From Circinella minor (lineage: Eukaryota; Mucoromycota; Mucoromycetes; Mucorales; Lichtheimiaceae): a stretch of DNA of 64,000 nt. This document shows positions 48,056-60,218 of this stretch, in pieces. The stretch spans positions 62,001 through 126,000 of the forward strand of contig JAEPRB010000081.1 of assembly GCA_016758965.1 (NCBI GenBank), written 5' to 3'. The notes beneath the pieces were generated by a model. It had not been told where the DNA came from. It did no database searches and saw only the letters and a program-made list of their open reading frames with translations. The first letter of the stretch is position 1; the number at the start of each line of letters is the position of its first letter. Position numbers and translations under genes: made by a program.

Positions 48056-49129
48056 ATTTAAAGTAATAGTATTGTTGGAACAAGAACACGGTCTTTTTTT
48101 CAGGCGACAAGCAAGTTGTGATAATTTTGGGTTCCCGCCCAAACTATTTTTGGGCGTGAAACTCAAATTAACATTAACTGCAATATTATAAAGTATACGG
48201 TATTAAATGCTTTTTTGAACATTAAATATACATAATAACAGCCGGTCTAACTATTGTCATTTTTTTTTTACCAGATCAGCTTTCAATCCTAGTGACAAAA
48301 GCTATTTTAATTGTTTTACGACTTAATAAGAATTTGCTTTTCATTGCTGCTATAAGTATTATTACCATGAATAAATTACCTATAAGCCTATACTTTGTCA
48401 ACTACTAACTTCAGTCAAAATAAAGAGTTCGGAATATAGAGATCACTAAAAAATTAATTTGAAGAGAGACCATTATAAGCAGGTGTTCAAATAAATTAGT
48501 TGAAATAGGTATGTGAGTCAGCTGATAGTATACGTACTACTATTATGAACGAGCTATATGATGACTTCTACTAGTAAAGAATAATGAGGGAATCTAAATT
48601 TTGTTAAAATATAAAAGATATACAGTTATTTTTTTATTTTTTTTGATAGATGTTTGATTAAAAAAGAAAGAAGAAACGGTACGTGATCCAGTAAGCAGAA
48701 GAAAATCAGGATAGAGGAAAAACAAAGTATGTTTTTAATGAGTGTCAAATAAAATATATTGAAGTTATAAGCATATTAGTAACATAAAACAGTAGGGAAG
48801 AAGAAGATGATGTTTTAAATTATATGATAAAAACGAACAAGATCAAACTTGAAATTTCAATTTATTATATGGTTATCTTCGATTACAACGAGTATATACC
48901 AATGATATTATGTACACATGAATACAACAACAAATACAGGTAGTTATGAATAGCAATAACTGAAAAAGAGATCAAAATATTGTTCCAGTAGTATATACCT
49001 TTATTGATTTCCTATTTGTTATCAAAAATTTATGCTAGCAGGAGAGATTTTGTGTAACTTTTCCAAATTATAAATTATATACACCTGCTTCCATCTTTCT
49101 TTCTCTTTGGAAGTAATAAAACTATTATT
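48056..49129. other. Divergent intergenic region, MED23 and F-box gene
   Basis: About 1.1 kb between divergent start codons. An open frame continues upstream of the MED23 ATG to about 48166 without another ATG. No other signal was recognised. Confidence 0.5.
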
Positions 49130-51551
49130 ATGCCTAATGGCAACTATCATTGCAATAACATCACCAATCTCTTAACATCTAAAGATGCTTGGATCCATTT
49201 TCTTGAAGAAAATGAACAAGCCACCAAACAAGGCCATCACCATCTTGTTATTGACGCGTCTTGTCGTGCCCTTGAATCTTTTATTAAATCCAGACTTTTA
49301 ATACTCTACCAATCGCGTGCCATGGCTTACGGAAAAATAGGCCAGTTCGAAAAAGCAATAAACGATGTTCAAACCATGATTCAGTTGGGACCCCAGCAAC
49401 CTCATAACTATATATTTGCATGTGAAATATATATGATGCAAGGTAAAACTATACAAGCAATGGATATATTAAATAAAGGACTTTTATTATTTTCGTCGTC
49501 AATGACAACAACAACAACAACAGCAGCAACGAATCTGCTAAAAATGAAATTACAAGGAATTAAAAAACAATTTAAAGAAAGACATATTGATTTCATAAAA
49601 AGTGCACCTACGGAAATTATGATGCAGATATTAAATTCTTTTCAAGATAATACAAATGATTTTTTGGAATTATTGAATGTATCCAAGGTATGGCGTGATC
49701 GAATACTGGGCTGTTCAAGAATTTGGACTCAAGTTACCACTCAATCTCTTAATGTTCAAAAGTTGGATTTACTTTGTAAAATTATGCCAAAAATTGGCCC
49801 ATTTATCAAGGAAATAAAATATGCATGTAACTATTCTTATATGCGAGTGTACCCTGACTTTGTACAACAGGTGAAAAAACAACATTTATCCAATCTTACT
49901 AGCCTTACAATTACAGGTAGACTTATCTTTGTCTTCTTATAATTATTAAAACAACTGGATAATATAAATATATACACATTTTTCAACACTAAACCATTAC
50001 TTTTTCCGGTTAATTGTAGCACGAAGCGTTGGATTCGATGAACCAATATATAAAACCCTTCAAACCATTGGTCTTCAACTAATTACTTTGAATCTTATAC
50101 TATTTGACGACGAAGACAAAAATATGATGCCATATTTTTTCACCATTCTTGAACAATGTCCTAATATATTAAATCTAAAATACGGTGGTAGTGGAATGTT
50201 TACGGATGATGAAGATGACGTTTTGAGAACAAGACCATATCATGGGTTGGATAGACTTTTTCTCCAATGCTCTTATTTATCTCATGGTGCATTGGAGTTA
50301 ATCTTGCGAAAGTGTATCCGGATTAGGAGGTTGGATCTTTCAGCAGAAGTAGTGGAAGGAGGAACAGATATTTGTAGATCAATTCAAGAATATGGAATGA
50401 ATTTGGATACATTTTGTTTCAATGCGGATGATATACCGTATCGGCAAGAATTAGCTTTAATAAAACGAGAAGAAAAAGGAAGTTACAGCAAAGAATATGA
50501 TATAGTACTACTGCAACAACAACTTCAAAACCAACAATCTAATAACAGTGGTTCCACAACAGAGTCGTCATCATCAACAACAATAGCACAAAATCAACAT
50601 CATTTATCTTATTTGCGAGTTGCAGATGAGATATACTGGCCTCCAACATTAGTACCCTTACTTTCTTCACATTGTGAAACTTTAGTAGAATTGGATATGC
50701 CACTAAGAGTCCTCCCTGGTGCTGAATTTAGTCAACACATACGTGCCTTAGGTCAAATATCTCTACCATCATTACTTAAATTATCCATACGTGAAATCCA
50801 AAGGACGCATCGAACAGTAACCGAAATAATTCATCAATGTAACAAACTTAAAACACTTTGTCTTTCATTCATGGACGAGGAATCCGCGAAATACGTTCTC
50901 GACTCTCTTGCTTTATCTCCAGAACAACCACAGGAGCAAAATAAGAATAATACGATTGAAGAGCTACAGATAATGGCATGCAATGACAAAATCTATTACT
51001 ATGAAAGTGGCTCTCGACATATTCTGATAGACACAACACTCGTCACTCTATTCGATGCATGTCATGATAATTATAAACGAGAAGCTACCAGTCTATCATT
51101 ATTACGAACAGTTGTGTTGGCAGGATTGGACTTTTCTGATTTCTCTTCTTTGGGACGACCCACAGTCTATTTTGATGCACTATCCCTAATGGCTAGTCTT
51201 CCAACGATTCGTTGTATCAGAATAATTCAACTGATTATACCTAAACGAGTTTTAAACCATTTTGCTCGAGCATTGCAAGAGACTGGGGTATTGGAAGAGT
51301 TACAGTTGACCAATTTAGAGAAGTGGTTTGTTGATGATGAATCAATCAAAAGGTTTGGATCTATTGGCTCTTTAAAGATCCTTTCTCTTAATGGTTTAAG
51401 TAGCATTACGGATAATTGTTTGGAACATCTTGGCAATAATAATAATAACAGTCTTCAGACACTTTTGATTACGGATTGTCCATTTGTAACACAATTTGGA
51501 TTACGTGGTCTACAAGGCTGTATTCCACATATTGTTTTAAACAACAATTAA
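49130..51551 (+). CDS. TPR/F-box/LRR protein (Pof3/Dia2-like), copy 2
   Basis: Two exons, 49130-49916 and 50020-51551, give 772 aa. N-terminal TPR-like helices cover about residues 40-125 (YQSRAMAYGKIGQFEKAIND, then AMDILNKGLLLF) and are followed by a Thr run. The F-box is at about 150-200 (FIKSAPTEIMMQILNSFQ, LLNVSKVWRDRILGCSRIW). Leucine-rich repeats fill the rest (LDRLFLQCSYLSHGALELIL, IRRLDLSAEV, LEELQLTNLEKW, LKILSLNGLSSITDNCLEHL, LQTLLITDCPFVTQFGLRGL). The final repeats are regular CC-type LRRs, as in SCF adaptors. Between about 300 and 340 there is a Gln/Asn/Ser-rich insert absent from the copy at 7132-9274. The single intron is at the same place relative to the F-box (after LxSLxIxG-type text) in both copies, which supports common descent. 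Confidence 0.87.
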
Positions 51552-52830
51552 CAATTTTGTATATACATACAAGCATACAAACATAGATAGTAGCTTTTAT
51601 TATTATCTATTTTACCCATTACTACGTATTGTATTTCTATTAGTTCTTAGTTATAGAATTATTACTACCATAATAAGAATTCTTTGTAGAAAGTATCAAT
51701 ATATATGTTATTACTTTTACAACCAAATTAATAGTTTTACATGGAGATTGTTTTTTGAATCCGTATATAGTACGTATAAAGGTATTTGCGAGAAATGTGA
51801 AATAAAAAGAGTTGTACTGTAGTGACTACACGTGATCACGAGTCAGTAGTGGTATAATATTTACATTGTTACTTGAGGTTGATTGATAGTGATGAAGTTG
51901 TGGCGTTATTTTTTTTTTCCTTTAAGAGTTGCAAAAAAAAAAAAATACTATAGGAAAATACAAGAATGTTGTCTTTATTGTCCTTGTCTGGTAAGCCAGG
52001 ATCCAAATGTAAAAGATCTTTTTCCTTGTTGCACGTACTGATAATAATAGCTTTTTCCACTTTTTTCAATGCTTCTTATTAGATAACAGCCCACACTTTA
52101 TTATAATGCATATAAGAATATATCTCTTTATCCCAGATGAAATAAGACGAACAGACCTCAATTCTAAAAAGGAAGCTGAGTAAAAGCGCATGACGATATC
52201 CTGGGATCCGTCAACTTAAAATAAAAGAATAAAAGGGAATACCATGGATAAGCCCGATATACTTCAGAACAGTAGCTATAGTAACCCTCTTAATATTGAT
52301 GACTAATCTTGAGTACCCGACTCCAATATCAATCTTGTACACCATTTAATTAATCAAGCCCATAACTCATAAAATAGAAAAAGTGTAAATATGTCGTTGT
52401 AAATATTATTGTAGAAGAACACACTAATTATAGTTTTAAAATTATTGTTAAAGATATATAACAAACTCTCAAAGGATTTTACCTTGTCCGTTTTTATTTC
52501 CTATGATACTCTTCTTAAAGTAACCAAATATCACACATATAACAATACAGAAACTCGTCTTAAAGCGCGCACTATTGTATTGTTGCAAATGAAATGTTAT
52601 ACGATTGATTATTTTCGTGCAAGTATATGTAAATATTTATGTTTGTGAAACAGTTGATGGAAAAACTAAATGTGCATTGAGTTCCGAGTCAGCCAAGTTT
52701 TTCAGATTGCCTAATTCAAGTAATGAAAAAAAAAAGTTAAGAAATTTAAGCTACATTATTTATTCATTCAACAGATTCTCACACTTTCTTCTGTTCTCTG
52801 TTTTTTTTATATTAATCTTATTTATTATCT
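51552..52830. other. Intergenic, no gene seen
   Basis: About 1.3 kb of AT-rich DNA between two plus-strand genes. Short frames at 52445-52648 and 52605-52850 have no motif. The last stretch is T- and C-rich, as in leaders of other genes here. Confidence 0.5.
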
Positions 52831-53772
52831 ATGACTTTTATTATCCGTAATTCTATTAATGCAGAAGAAGCGTCCAATGTCCTTTATCCATGGGTAAAAA
52901 AAGAAAACTGGGATCCTGGTTACGATGGGAATGATATCAAACTGGCATATTTTCCATCCGATCCAAAAAGCTTCTTTTTTGGTACACTTCCACAACAAGA
53001 AAATCAGATTGTTTCATCTATTTGTGCTATTCAACACAACGATAAGACAGGTTACATTGCGTTTTATGTTGTTGAATCTTCACACCGTAAAAAAGGTTAT
53101 GGATTACAACTTTTCAATCATGCATTGGATCATTTGAAAGAAAGTCCCTGGATTGGCCTGGATGCAGTGGAAGCCCAAATGGAAACTTATAAAAAATCGG
53201 GATTTGTTGTTCAATCCCAATCAACTCGTTATGTTGGTGGTATAGACAACATCAAAAGTATCAACAAAACTACAACAATGAGTGGTGCCATTATAGTTGA
53301 TTTGAATAGTGTATCCATCGACGACCTCATCCATCAAGATCATTGTTACACAGGAATGCGTCGTCCCACATTTATAACAAATTGGGTCCAGTATCATGTC
53401 AAGCATGCTTATGGTTTTGCTTTAGTGAATCCAAATACAAAGCAAATAGAAGGGTTTGGTTGCATGCGACGTTGTGCAAGTGGAGCATATCGTATAGCTC
53501 CTCTTTACAGTGATACACCAGATCATGCATTTGATTTGGTAACAAAATTAACTGGTATGGTGAAAGACAAAGAAGACGTTCAATTTTCTGTGGATGCATG
53601 GTTAGCAACAGAGGCACCAAAGGAACTTTTTTCTAAAAGGATGGGATGGAAGGCAACAAGTAACATGTATCGTATGTGGCGCAAGGGAAATAATAATACT
53701 CTAACTGATGATAAACCACCAATCGGATTGGCGAAAGGATTTTATGCAATTGCTTCACCAGAAGTTGGATAA
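52831..53772 (+). CDS. GNAT-family acetyltransferase with YitH/HolE-like C-terminal domain
   Basis: Intronless gene of 313 aa, unusual among the intron-rich genes around it. The N-terminal half has the acetyl-CoA-binding GNAT signature: strand GYIAFYVVESSHRKKGYGLQ, where RKKGYG corresponds to the R/QxxGxG/A loop, then helix LFNHALDHL. The second half (GFALVNPNTKQIEGFGCMRR, YRIAPLYSDTPDHAFDL, WLATEAPKELFSKRMGWK) matches the second GNAT-like fold of proteins resembling bacterial YitH and worm DUF1248 proteins. The acceptor substrate is unknown. The ATG at 52831 starts directly before the first predicted strand (FIIRNSINAEEASN). Absence of introns could reflect retroposition or simple loss. Confidence 0.8.
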   Translation: MTFIIRNSINAEEASNVLYPWVKKENWDPGYDGNDIKLAYFPSDPKSFFFGTLPQQENQIVSSICAIQHNDKTGYIAFYVVESSHRKKGYGLQLFNHALDHLKESPWIGLDAVEAQMETYKKSGFVVQSQSTRYVGGIDNIKSINKTTTMSGAIIVDLNSVSIDDLIHQDHCYTGMRRPTFITNWVQYHVKHAYGFALVNPNTKQIEGFGCMRRCASGAYRIAPLYSDTPDHAFDLVTKLTGMVKDKEDVQFSVDAWLATEAPKELFSKRMGWKATSNMYRMWRKGNNNTLTDDKPPIGLAKGFYAIASPEVG

Positions 53773-53924
53773 AAGAACGGGAGAGATATTATATATAAAA
53801 ATAAAAAAAGAAGTCTGTCATGGTACAATTATTACTTAGTATCATATACACTGTCGAATTATTAACATGGTAATTTAACAAAAGGAGCTAAAAAGCGAAT
53901 CAATCATTATGGAATATTTCCAAC

Positions 53925-54010
53925 AATACTCGAACCCCACGTTTGCACAGGTGGGATTCGGGAAAGTAGTGCAAAAATGGAGGTGTGCAAAAAGTGGGGT
54001 CGAGAATATA
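53925..54010. repeat. Foldback sequence with three alternating GTGGGG/CCCCAC arms
   Basis: 53931-53940 (CGAACCCCAC) pairs with 53951-53960 (GTGGGATTCG), 9 of 10. A longer arm, 53925-53953, is also an imperfect inverted copy of about 53981-54010, centred on ACCCCAC and GTGGGGT. TGCAAAAA occurs three times nearby. It lies directly upstream of the LINE insertion and may be the remains of the sequence into which the LINE jumped. Confidence 0.6.
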
Positions 54011-54079
54011 GTAAAAACAGAGTGAAATCTTTGGTAAAAATTATGCAATAAGTGAGTGTGCAAAAAACGGACTTTAACT

Positions 54080-54093
54080 GTATTACATAAAGT
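54080..54093. repeat. Target-site duplication, left copy (14 bp)
   Basis: GTATTACATAAAGT, identical to 55814-55827, directly abutting the first LINE base. Confidence 0.9.
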
Positions 54094-55813
54094 CCATCCA
54101 CATACTGGAGTTCTACAAGGCTCAGTATTGTCCCCAATTCTCTACTCTCATTATATCAACTCTTTACCAACTCTTTTACGTACTGTCGAAGCCCAAGTCC
54201 TTCCATCACGTGGCTTAAAATTCAACAACCTCTTTATCAACAGTCTACTATACGCAGATGATGTGGCTCTTCTTGACACATGGGATACTATACCCTTATT
54301 GCTGAAAGCATGTGAAGATCATAGTATTAATTTAGGTTATAGATGGAACCCTACGAAATGCATTTATATGTCCATGACTGATCCACCTCCGAATCAACCG
54401 CCACAACTATATGGAATCAACCTACAACGAGCAACCAAATTCACATATCTTGGTGTCCCATTTACCCCAGATGGATGTATCAACACTAATGAACTTATTG
54501 ATCGAAATACTACTGCTGCAGTCTCAGTAATGAATATTATGGCGTCAATTGGTGTGCGCGCACGATGTCTTGGTAAATTACTCAGTACTCGTCTTTACCG
54601 CCAATTTATCCGACCCAAGATGGAATATGGCCTGGCCATTGCAAAACTCAATAGAGATGATTACAATACTCTCCAAGAAACCCAAAATACCTGCCTTCGA
54701 AAAATATATGGTACCAAGGCTAATCACTCGATGGCCATTATTCACCATCTAGCAAATCTTAAATTTATGGTTGATCGTGTTACTACCTTACAAGCAAAGT
54801 TTATATTTCGTTCATATCATATGCCTGATGACGCGTTATTCCCCACCTTATCACCTCATGTTCGCCAAACAAAAGGTCTTTGTTCCTGGACTTCAGTCAT
54901 TAGAAAAAATAAAGTTTGACAATCACTAGATACAACAACACAATTAGACCACCACACGGTAACAAACAGTGATCTAAAAACAGTCATCAAACAACATATT
55001 AAGAGCACACACATACAACGCTGCCAACGCAAGAACAGTAAATTACTAAATCAATGCCGTCAGCAATTGGGAATTGACCCAATTTTATGGCTGCCCATGA
55101 CATCTACAGAACGTAATTTATGTATTTACTATCGCCTAGGTTGGATCACTAATCACCAACGACAACCATGTCCTAATTGTCACCAAACAACCCGACTATC
55201 TAAACAACACTTACTTTCCTGCCATCGGGTCCATACATTTTTATCAATCTCCAAAAACATCAGCGACCCTATTTCTTTTATTCTCAACCGACTCCCCAAA
55301 ACACCTCCAACATCATACCAAAAACGTGTCTATTGGAAAATCATATGGCTGAAACTCTGCTACATTCTACACCAACTACACCGTACTTGCCGTCCTGATT
55401 ATTATACCACCCCTTCACCACCAAAAAATCAATTTGGACATTTATTACTACAATGGATTGAACCACCACTTGTACCACATGTACCTCCTTTAAATTTAAA
55501 AAAAAAACTAACAAACAAACAAAACAAAGTATCGGTATTTCTTTTGCCATGCTCCACTTCTCCATCTTCTTCCTTTTTCTTTTTTCTTTTTTCTTTCTGT
55601 GACATTGTTTCTTCACTACTTTCTCTTTTACCTTAGACGACCCCTACTTCATACCCTTCATTGATATCTATGTACTGTCGTTTTCAATACATCTTTTTCC
55701 TGCTGCCCTGCAGGTTTTTCAGTTCCTCTCTTTGTGAAGAGACGAGAGCAATAAGCTGCAATCAGCGCGTGTTCAATTTAATTTCGTCATTAATAAAATA
55801 AATAAATTTCAAC
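54094..55813 (+). mobile_element. 5'-truncated non-LTR retrotransposon (LINE)
   Basis: A 1.72-kb insertion bounded by perfect 14-bp direct repeats. It begins within the reverse transcriptase coding sequence and ends in a 3' untranslated region followed by an A/T-rich tail (AATAAAATAAATAAATTT). Loss of the 5' part, a long target-site duplication and an A-rich 3' end are the marks of target-primed reverse transcription. No endonuclease or upstream ORF is present, so the copy cannot move by itself. Confidence 0.92.
54095..55636 (+). pseudogene. Reverse transcriptase fragment of the LINE, with one in-frame stop
   Basis: The frame enters at the RT motif GVLQGSVLSPILYSHYINSL and continues with the catalytic box LLYADDVALL, then KFTYLGVPFTPDG, and a C-terminal connection domain. 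A TGA at 54917-54919 interrupts the frame, which then continues in the same phase for more than 200 codons. Near the end lies CPNCHQTTRLSKQHLLSCH, a CxxC(x)nH/C zinc-knuckle-like motif typical of the C-terminus of many LINE polyproteins. Fingers and most of the palm upstream of the entry point are missing. It is a dead copy but, with only one stop, a young one. Confidence 0.9.
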
Positions 55814-55827
55814 GTATTACATAAAGT
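55814..55827. repeat. Target-site duplication, right copy (14 bp)
   Basis: GTATTACATAAAGT, identical to 54080-54093, directly following the LINE tail. Confidence 0.9.
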
Positions 55828-58800
55828 GTTGGTATTAGACCAGGTCTATGGTACCAGTAAAACTGATATATTGACTTGATGAGCTGCAACAAAATAACGA
55901 TGAGAGCTCTATGGTTATGCGCGCATTAAACTGTTCATACGAATTGGGAAAAGTTACTTTTTTTTGCACTTGCTTTGTACGTATGAGCAACTTTATAAGG
56001 TTTTAGAAGTGGTTGCTCTTTCAAAAGCTATCACTGTATACGCTTTATGTATCTTTAGAGTAAACCATATTCTTTTTTCTTAAAAAAAAATGTACGTATG
56101 TAGTACATTTGATAAGATGGGTGGAGGTTTTTAATAACAAAATCAATTATCGATAATTCAAGTTTTAATTTCCTCAAGACTTCAAGATTCCCATCTGACC
56201 ACCTACTTTTTTTTTTTACCATCGATGAAAAGAAAGTCGGCGAAGAATACGGATTTACGAAATTCTACCATAAAAATAAGAAAATTTACAATAAGTTAAG
56301 TTTTACAACTATCTATTATATCTATGATTCCTTATCTTTAACCCTTATTAATGAGCAATAATCCCGACATGAGTCCCTGAAGGGACTCACTTAAGAATAA
56401 AAAGAGAATACACGCATAAATTTATTAGAGTACAAACAGATTGGGTTGAGTCCCTTTAGGGACTCAAAGTCCCCAATGGCACTCCGCCTAATATGCTCAT
56501 TAATATCCAAACAATACTGTAATTACATTATTCGCATTTGTGCTGTAAGATTCTATGGTGATATAAAGTTTTTGAAAATAGCATATATAATCAAACATTT
56601 ACGTATCTAAAATCATGCAAAATATTGAATGTTAGTTAACAATATACACGCACGAACACATACAATACTTTGTTGTTCCTCATTTTTGTCGTACTGTAAG
56701 ATTGTAAGAAAGAATGTACAATACATACAAAGAAAATAAGTATGGGTTCATTGTATATACAATCATCAGTACACCCTGTTGCTATACTCGTCTTCTACAA
56801 CAAATAAATATAGTTATTTTGTCTTACTTATATAATAACGACGAGAATGCAAGATAGAGCAAACGCAATTTATATATCCTGTATAGATATATAACATATG
56901 CTCTCAGTGACGCTTTTCCATTCTAACTCCTTTGCTCATACAGACAGGTTGTAATAATGGAGAGAAAGAGCTGGGTATAGTATACATGTAGTATTTTAGT
57001 TAAATTAAACGAGTCATATTATTTGACGAGAGTACATGTACCCATAATAATAAAAAATCAAATTCCTACTCCATTCTTAGTGAATTATATTACATATACG
57101 TAGCGGTGGCGAGCTTTTTTTTGCTGTATCAATTATGCATACCTTATAAATTGAAGCATTCCGGATAATAGAATTCTGAGATTATGACGCTTTATGAATT
57201 ATTTATCAAATTATCATAACACAATGCTGTAGAAGCATCGGATCATATTGTTCTATTTGACCATGTGTTCTTTTTTTTGGTTCTTTAATTGACCCATAGT
57301 AAAAGATCCCTTCAGTATCTCTCTTCTTGAATACTATACTACAGCAACACAAGTAAAAAGGTGAAAAGGGGTTTTTTCCCTTATGAAGGCATATAATTTG
57401 TCGATCCTATCATCAATTTAAGCGTTTCCCAGTTGTGTGTTTGAAATCCACCAAACGACTAACTCCAAGGTTTTGGGACGATTTATATTTTTTGGTGTTA
57501 CACAATGACAGGAAAGATGATACAAAAATCACCAACTTAAGAATTTGTGTCAATTACCTTCAATCCATTCACAGTAAAAAGTAGAAAAATAAAATAGTAG
57601 ATATGAATGCATAATATGACAAGAGCTACTATTATTTTCCTACGTAATCATCCTTAACATAAAAGGGTTTAAATTTTGGCATGAATTATGTAACTTGGGA
57701 GAAATTTTATTCTTTTTTTCTTTTCTAAAAAAAAAAAGCAGAGCCAAGGTAATTTTGATCTCAAGCCTTGGCAGTAATTTTGAGAATGTTCGATTCTCGG
57801 AAAATCCTTTCTTCCATAAACTGGGAAATACAAAGTCAGGGCACTCATTATTTGTTCTACACACGATATATTACATGTAGCGATCGTTTCAAAATGGAAG
57901 GTACAATCATATTGTTTGTGGAAAAGAAAAAAAAACGGAAAACAAGAGAAAAAAACTATATGTTAAAAGACAAAAGATATTTAACACGAACCACTTTTTT
58001 TATTTATTCAGCGTTTTGTTTACAAGAAAAAAAAGATTATCTTTTTTTATTATACTAGATAATACGTAATAGATACATTGTTAGCCTCATTGTACTATTT
58101 GCTAGTCTTGTTTCTTACGTGCGACAAATGTATGTTACCATGAACATAATACGAAAACATTGGAATTAAAAATATTATTGAAAATAGTGATCTATGTATA
58201 ACCAATGAATATAATAGTTGTTGTTGTGTTATGCCGTCATTCTTTTTTTTACAGTGTGTCATATAAATATTAAATAAAAAAAAGCAATACTAGTTTCACT
58301 GTAAATGATTTATTATTATGTCGTCATTAAAAAAAATTGAAGCTACTACTATTACTTTTTAAATACCTTTGAAAATGTAAGCTAGTGACTATCAACTAAC
58401 ATAAAAATATAGAAATAGTTTCACCTTAAATTCTAGGGGAGGTGAAAAATTAAATATCCGCTCACGTTTGACATTTAACTTTGAAAACTGTAAAAAGAGA
58501 TGTGATACGTAAAAGTAGGAGGTTTGGTTTTTTTTTTAGTAGTATTATATTGTTTTAGATGTTGCCATGAACAAAAATAATAAATATAAAGATATTCTTG
58601 GATCATGAAAAAAAAAAAGTTAAAATGATTGAATGTCAATTTGTGATAATGGTTTTCATGTAGTAACAATAATCAATACCAAACCTGTTTTGGTTAATAT
58701 AGTTTTATAATCTCCTTCCTGTTATATCAAGAAGATTTATAAAGCTATAACAAGTAGAAATAACTAAAGCGAAAAAAAAAAGTGAGAACGTTTATGATGT

Positions 58801-59269
58801 GTAACTAAGCTTTTTTTTTTGGTTTCAGACGAATCATACTCGTGGTCCAACATTGTCCACAGTATTAGACTTATAGCGACTTGGCATCTAGACATGTTAA
58901 TATTTCTCGATAATTGTCATAGTAACAATCTAATTATGACTCTTGGCCTAAGTAATTTTCTGTAAAAACAAAAGACAAAAGCATGAGAGAGAGTTTCTTG
59001 GCGTAATAAAGCATTATTTTCTATTATGAAGCAATTATGCATATTCTATTTTACCGAATTATTGTGTGCGTGCGTTGTTGTTCGGGGCTGCATTCAATTT
59101 TTGAGTTTCTTGCAATTCCTTTCCTTATAAATAGAGTGGGGGGTGCGACAAATTTTCTGTCTAAATCAAATTTAAAGCTAATCTTCTTTTTATTTTTATT
59201 TTTTTACCTCTTTCTTTCAATTTTTCTTCACTTTTCTTTTTTCAAAAATATATTTCATAAAACAAAAAA
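55828..59269. other. Long gene-poor region with one MITE-like element
   Basis: About 3.4 kb. Apart from the 160-bp inverted-repeat element at 56346-56505 I found no gene, RNA or further transposon. Short frames such as 57768-58058 are Lys/Phe-rich and lack motifs. Confidence 0.5.
56346..56505. mobile_element. MITE-like element, 160 bp, with internal palindromes
   Basis: Perfect 12-bp terminal inverted repeats, TATTAATGAGCA at 56346-56357 and its reverse complement at 56494-56505. The interior contains two 18-bp palindromes, GAGTCCCT-GA-AGGGACTC (about 56381-56398) and GAGTCCCT-TT-AGGGACTC (about 56449-56466). It has no coding capacity. The size, terminal repeats and lack of ORF fit a miniature inverted-repeat transposable element, possibly with TA as target site. 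Confidence 0.6.
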
Positions 59270-60218
59270 ATGCCACTTCAAGTTATTTGTGCTGGATATA
59301 GTAGAACAGGAACTCTCAGTCTTCAACAAGCTTTGGGTATTCTTGGGTAAATATCTTAAGTTTTTATTTGTTTGATCTGACTTTCTCGGTGGTAGTGCCG
59401 ATGGTTTTGTTGTATATGTATTATGATTATGATTTAAATAAGTGATGATGATACAAAATCAACAACACTAAAAAAAGTGGTCAACGACAAAAATTATGCT
59501 TAACAACCGGATTACTGACAACAAATTTATTAGTTATCGCACACATCATGGTATGAGTATACTTACAGATCAAGATCAAAACGCATCAATATGGTTAAAA
59601 GCATACAAGAACCCGGGTAGTGTTGATTGGGAGGATGCCTATGGGAAATATGACGCAGCATCAGATTGGCCAACATGCGTATTTTATAAGGAATTGATGG
59701 AACGGTATCCAGAGAGTAAAGTAGTGTTGTCAGTACGGTCTGCTGAGAGTTGGTACAAGTCAATTCAAAAAACAATTTTACCGTTGGTTCAACTTCGACA
59801 TATGGGTAATGTAATGCCAGAACGAGTTCGACAAGTACGCGAGACATGGTTTGGGACATTTGTTCGAGGTCACAGGATGGATTTAAATGATGTTTCGATT
59901 TTATTCGATCGAAAAAAGATGATGCAAATGTATAATGAACACATTGAAGAGGTCAAGCGGACGGTACCTGCAGATCGACTTCTTATCATGTCCCTTGGTG
60001 ATGGGTGGGAACCATTGTGTTCTTTTCTCGGGAAGCCTGTACCAAAGCAATCATATCCTGTGTCAAATACTGGCGGTGATTTCTCAAGTATCTTTTGGAC
60101 TGCAATGAAGCGGGGTAGTAAACTTGGTCGAAAGAAGAAGAACAAGACTGCTACCACAAGAAGTAATAAATTAAAGACAACTCCCACAAGCGATGAAGGC
60201 GCAGCTGCAGTAGCATAA
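59270..60218 (+). CDS. P-loop sulfotransferase-like protein
   Basis: Two exons, 59270-59346 and 59534-60218, give 253 aa. The N-terminus VICAGYSRTGTLSLQQALG is the phosphosulfate-binding P-loop (GxxRTGT) of the fungal/animal family usually annotated as sulfotransferase domain-containing (Sulfotransfer_4). IWLKAYKNPGSVDWEDAYGK and DAASDWPTCVFYKELMERYP are the conserved central segment. VVLSVRSAESWYKSIQKTI supplies the Arg/Ser that would contact the 3'-phosphate, and PADRLLIMSLGDGWEPLCSFLG is the conserved C-terminal block. A basic Lys/Thr-rich tail follows. Sulfotransferase activity is assumed from fold and motif only; many members are uncharacterised. The intron lies after the first helix, and the joined frame lacks part of the usual HxS segment, so the splice site may differ by a few codons. 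Confidence 0.82.

Noticed and set aside
53907..54137. Minus-strand ORF across the foldback sequence and the LINE junction
   Set aside because: It spans the insertion breakpoint and reads through inverted repeats, so it cannot be an ancestral gene.
54095..55636. Reverse transcriptase as part of a retrovirus or LTR retrotransposon
   Set aside because: The GVLQGSVLSP and YADD context, A-rich tail, 14-bp duplication and absence of LTR, protease or integrase point to a non-LTR LINE.
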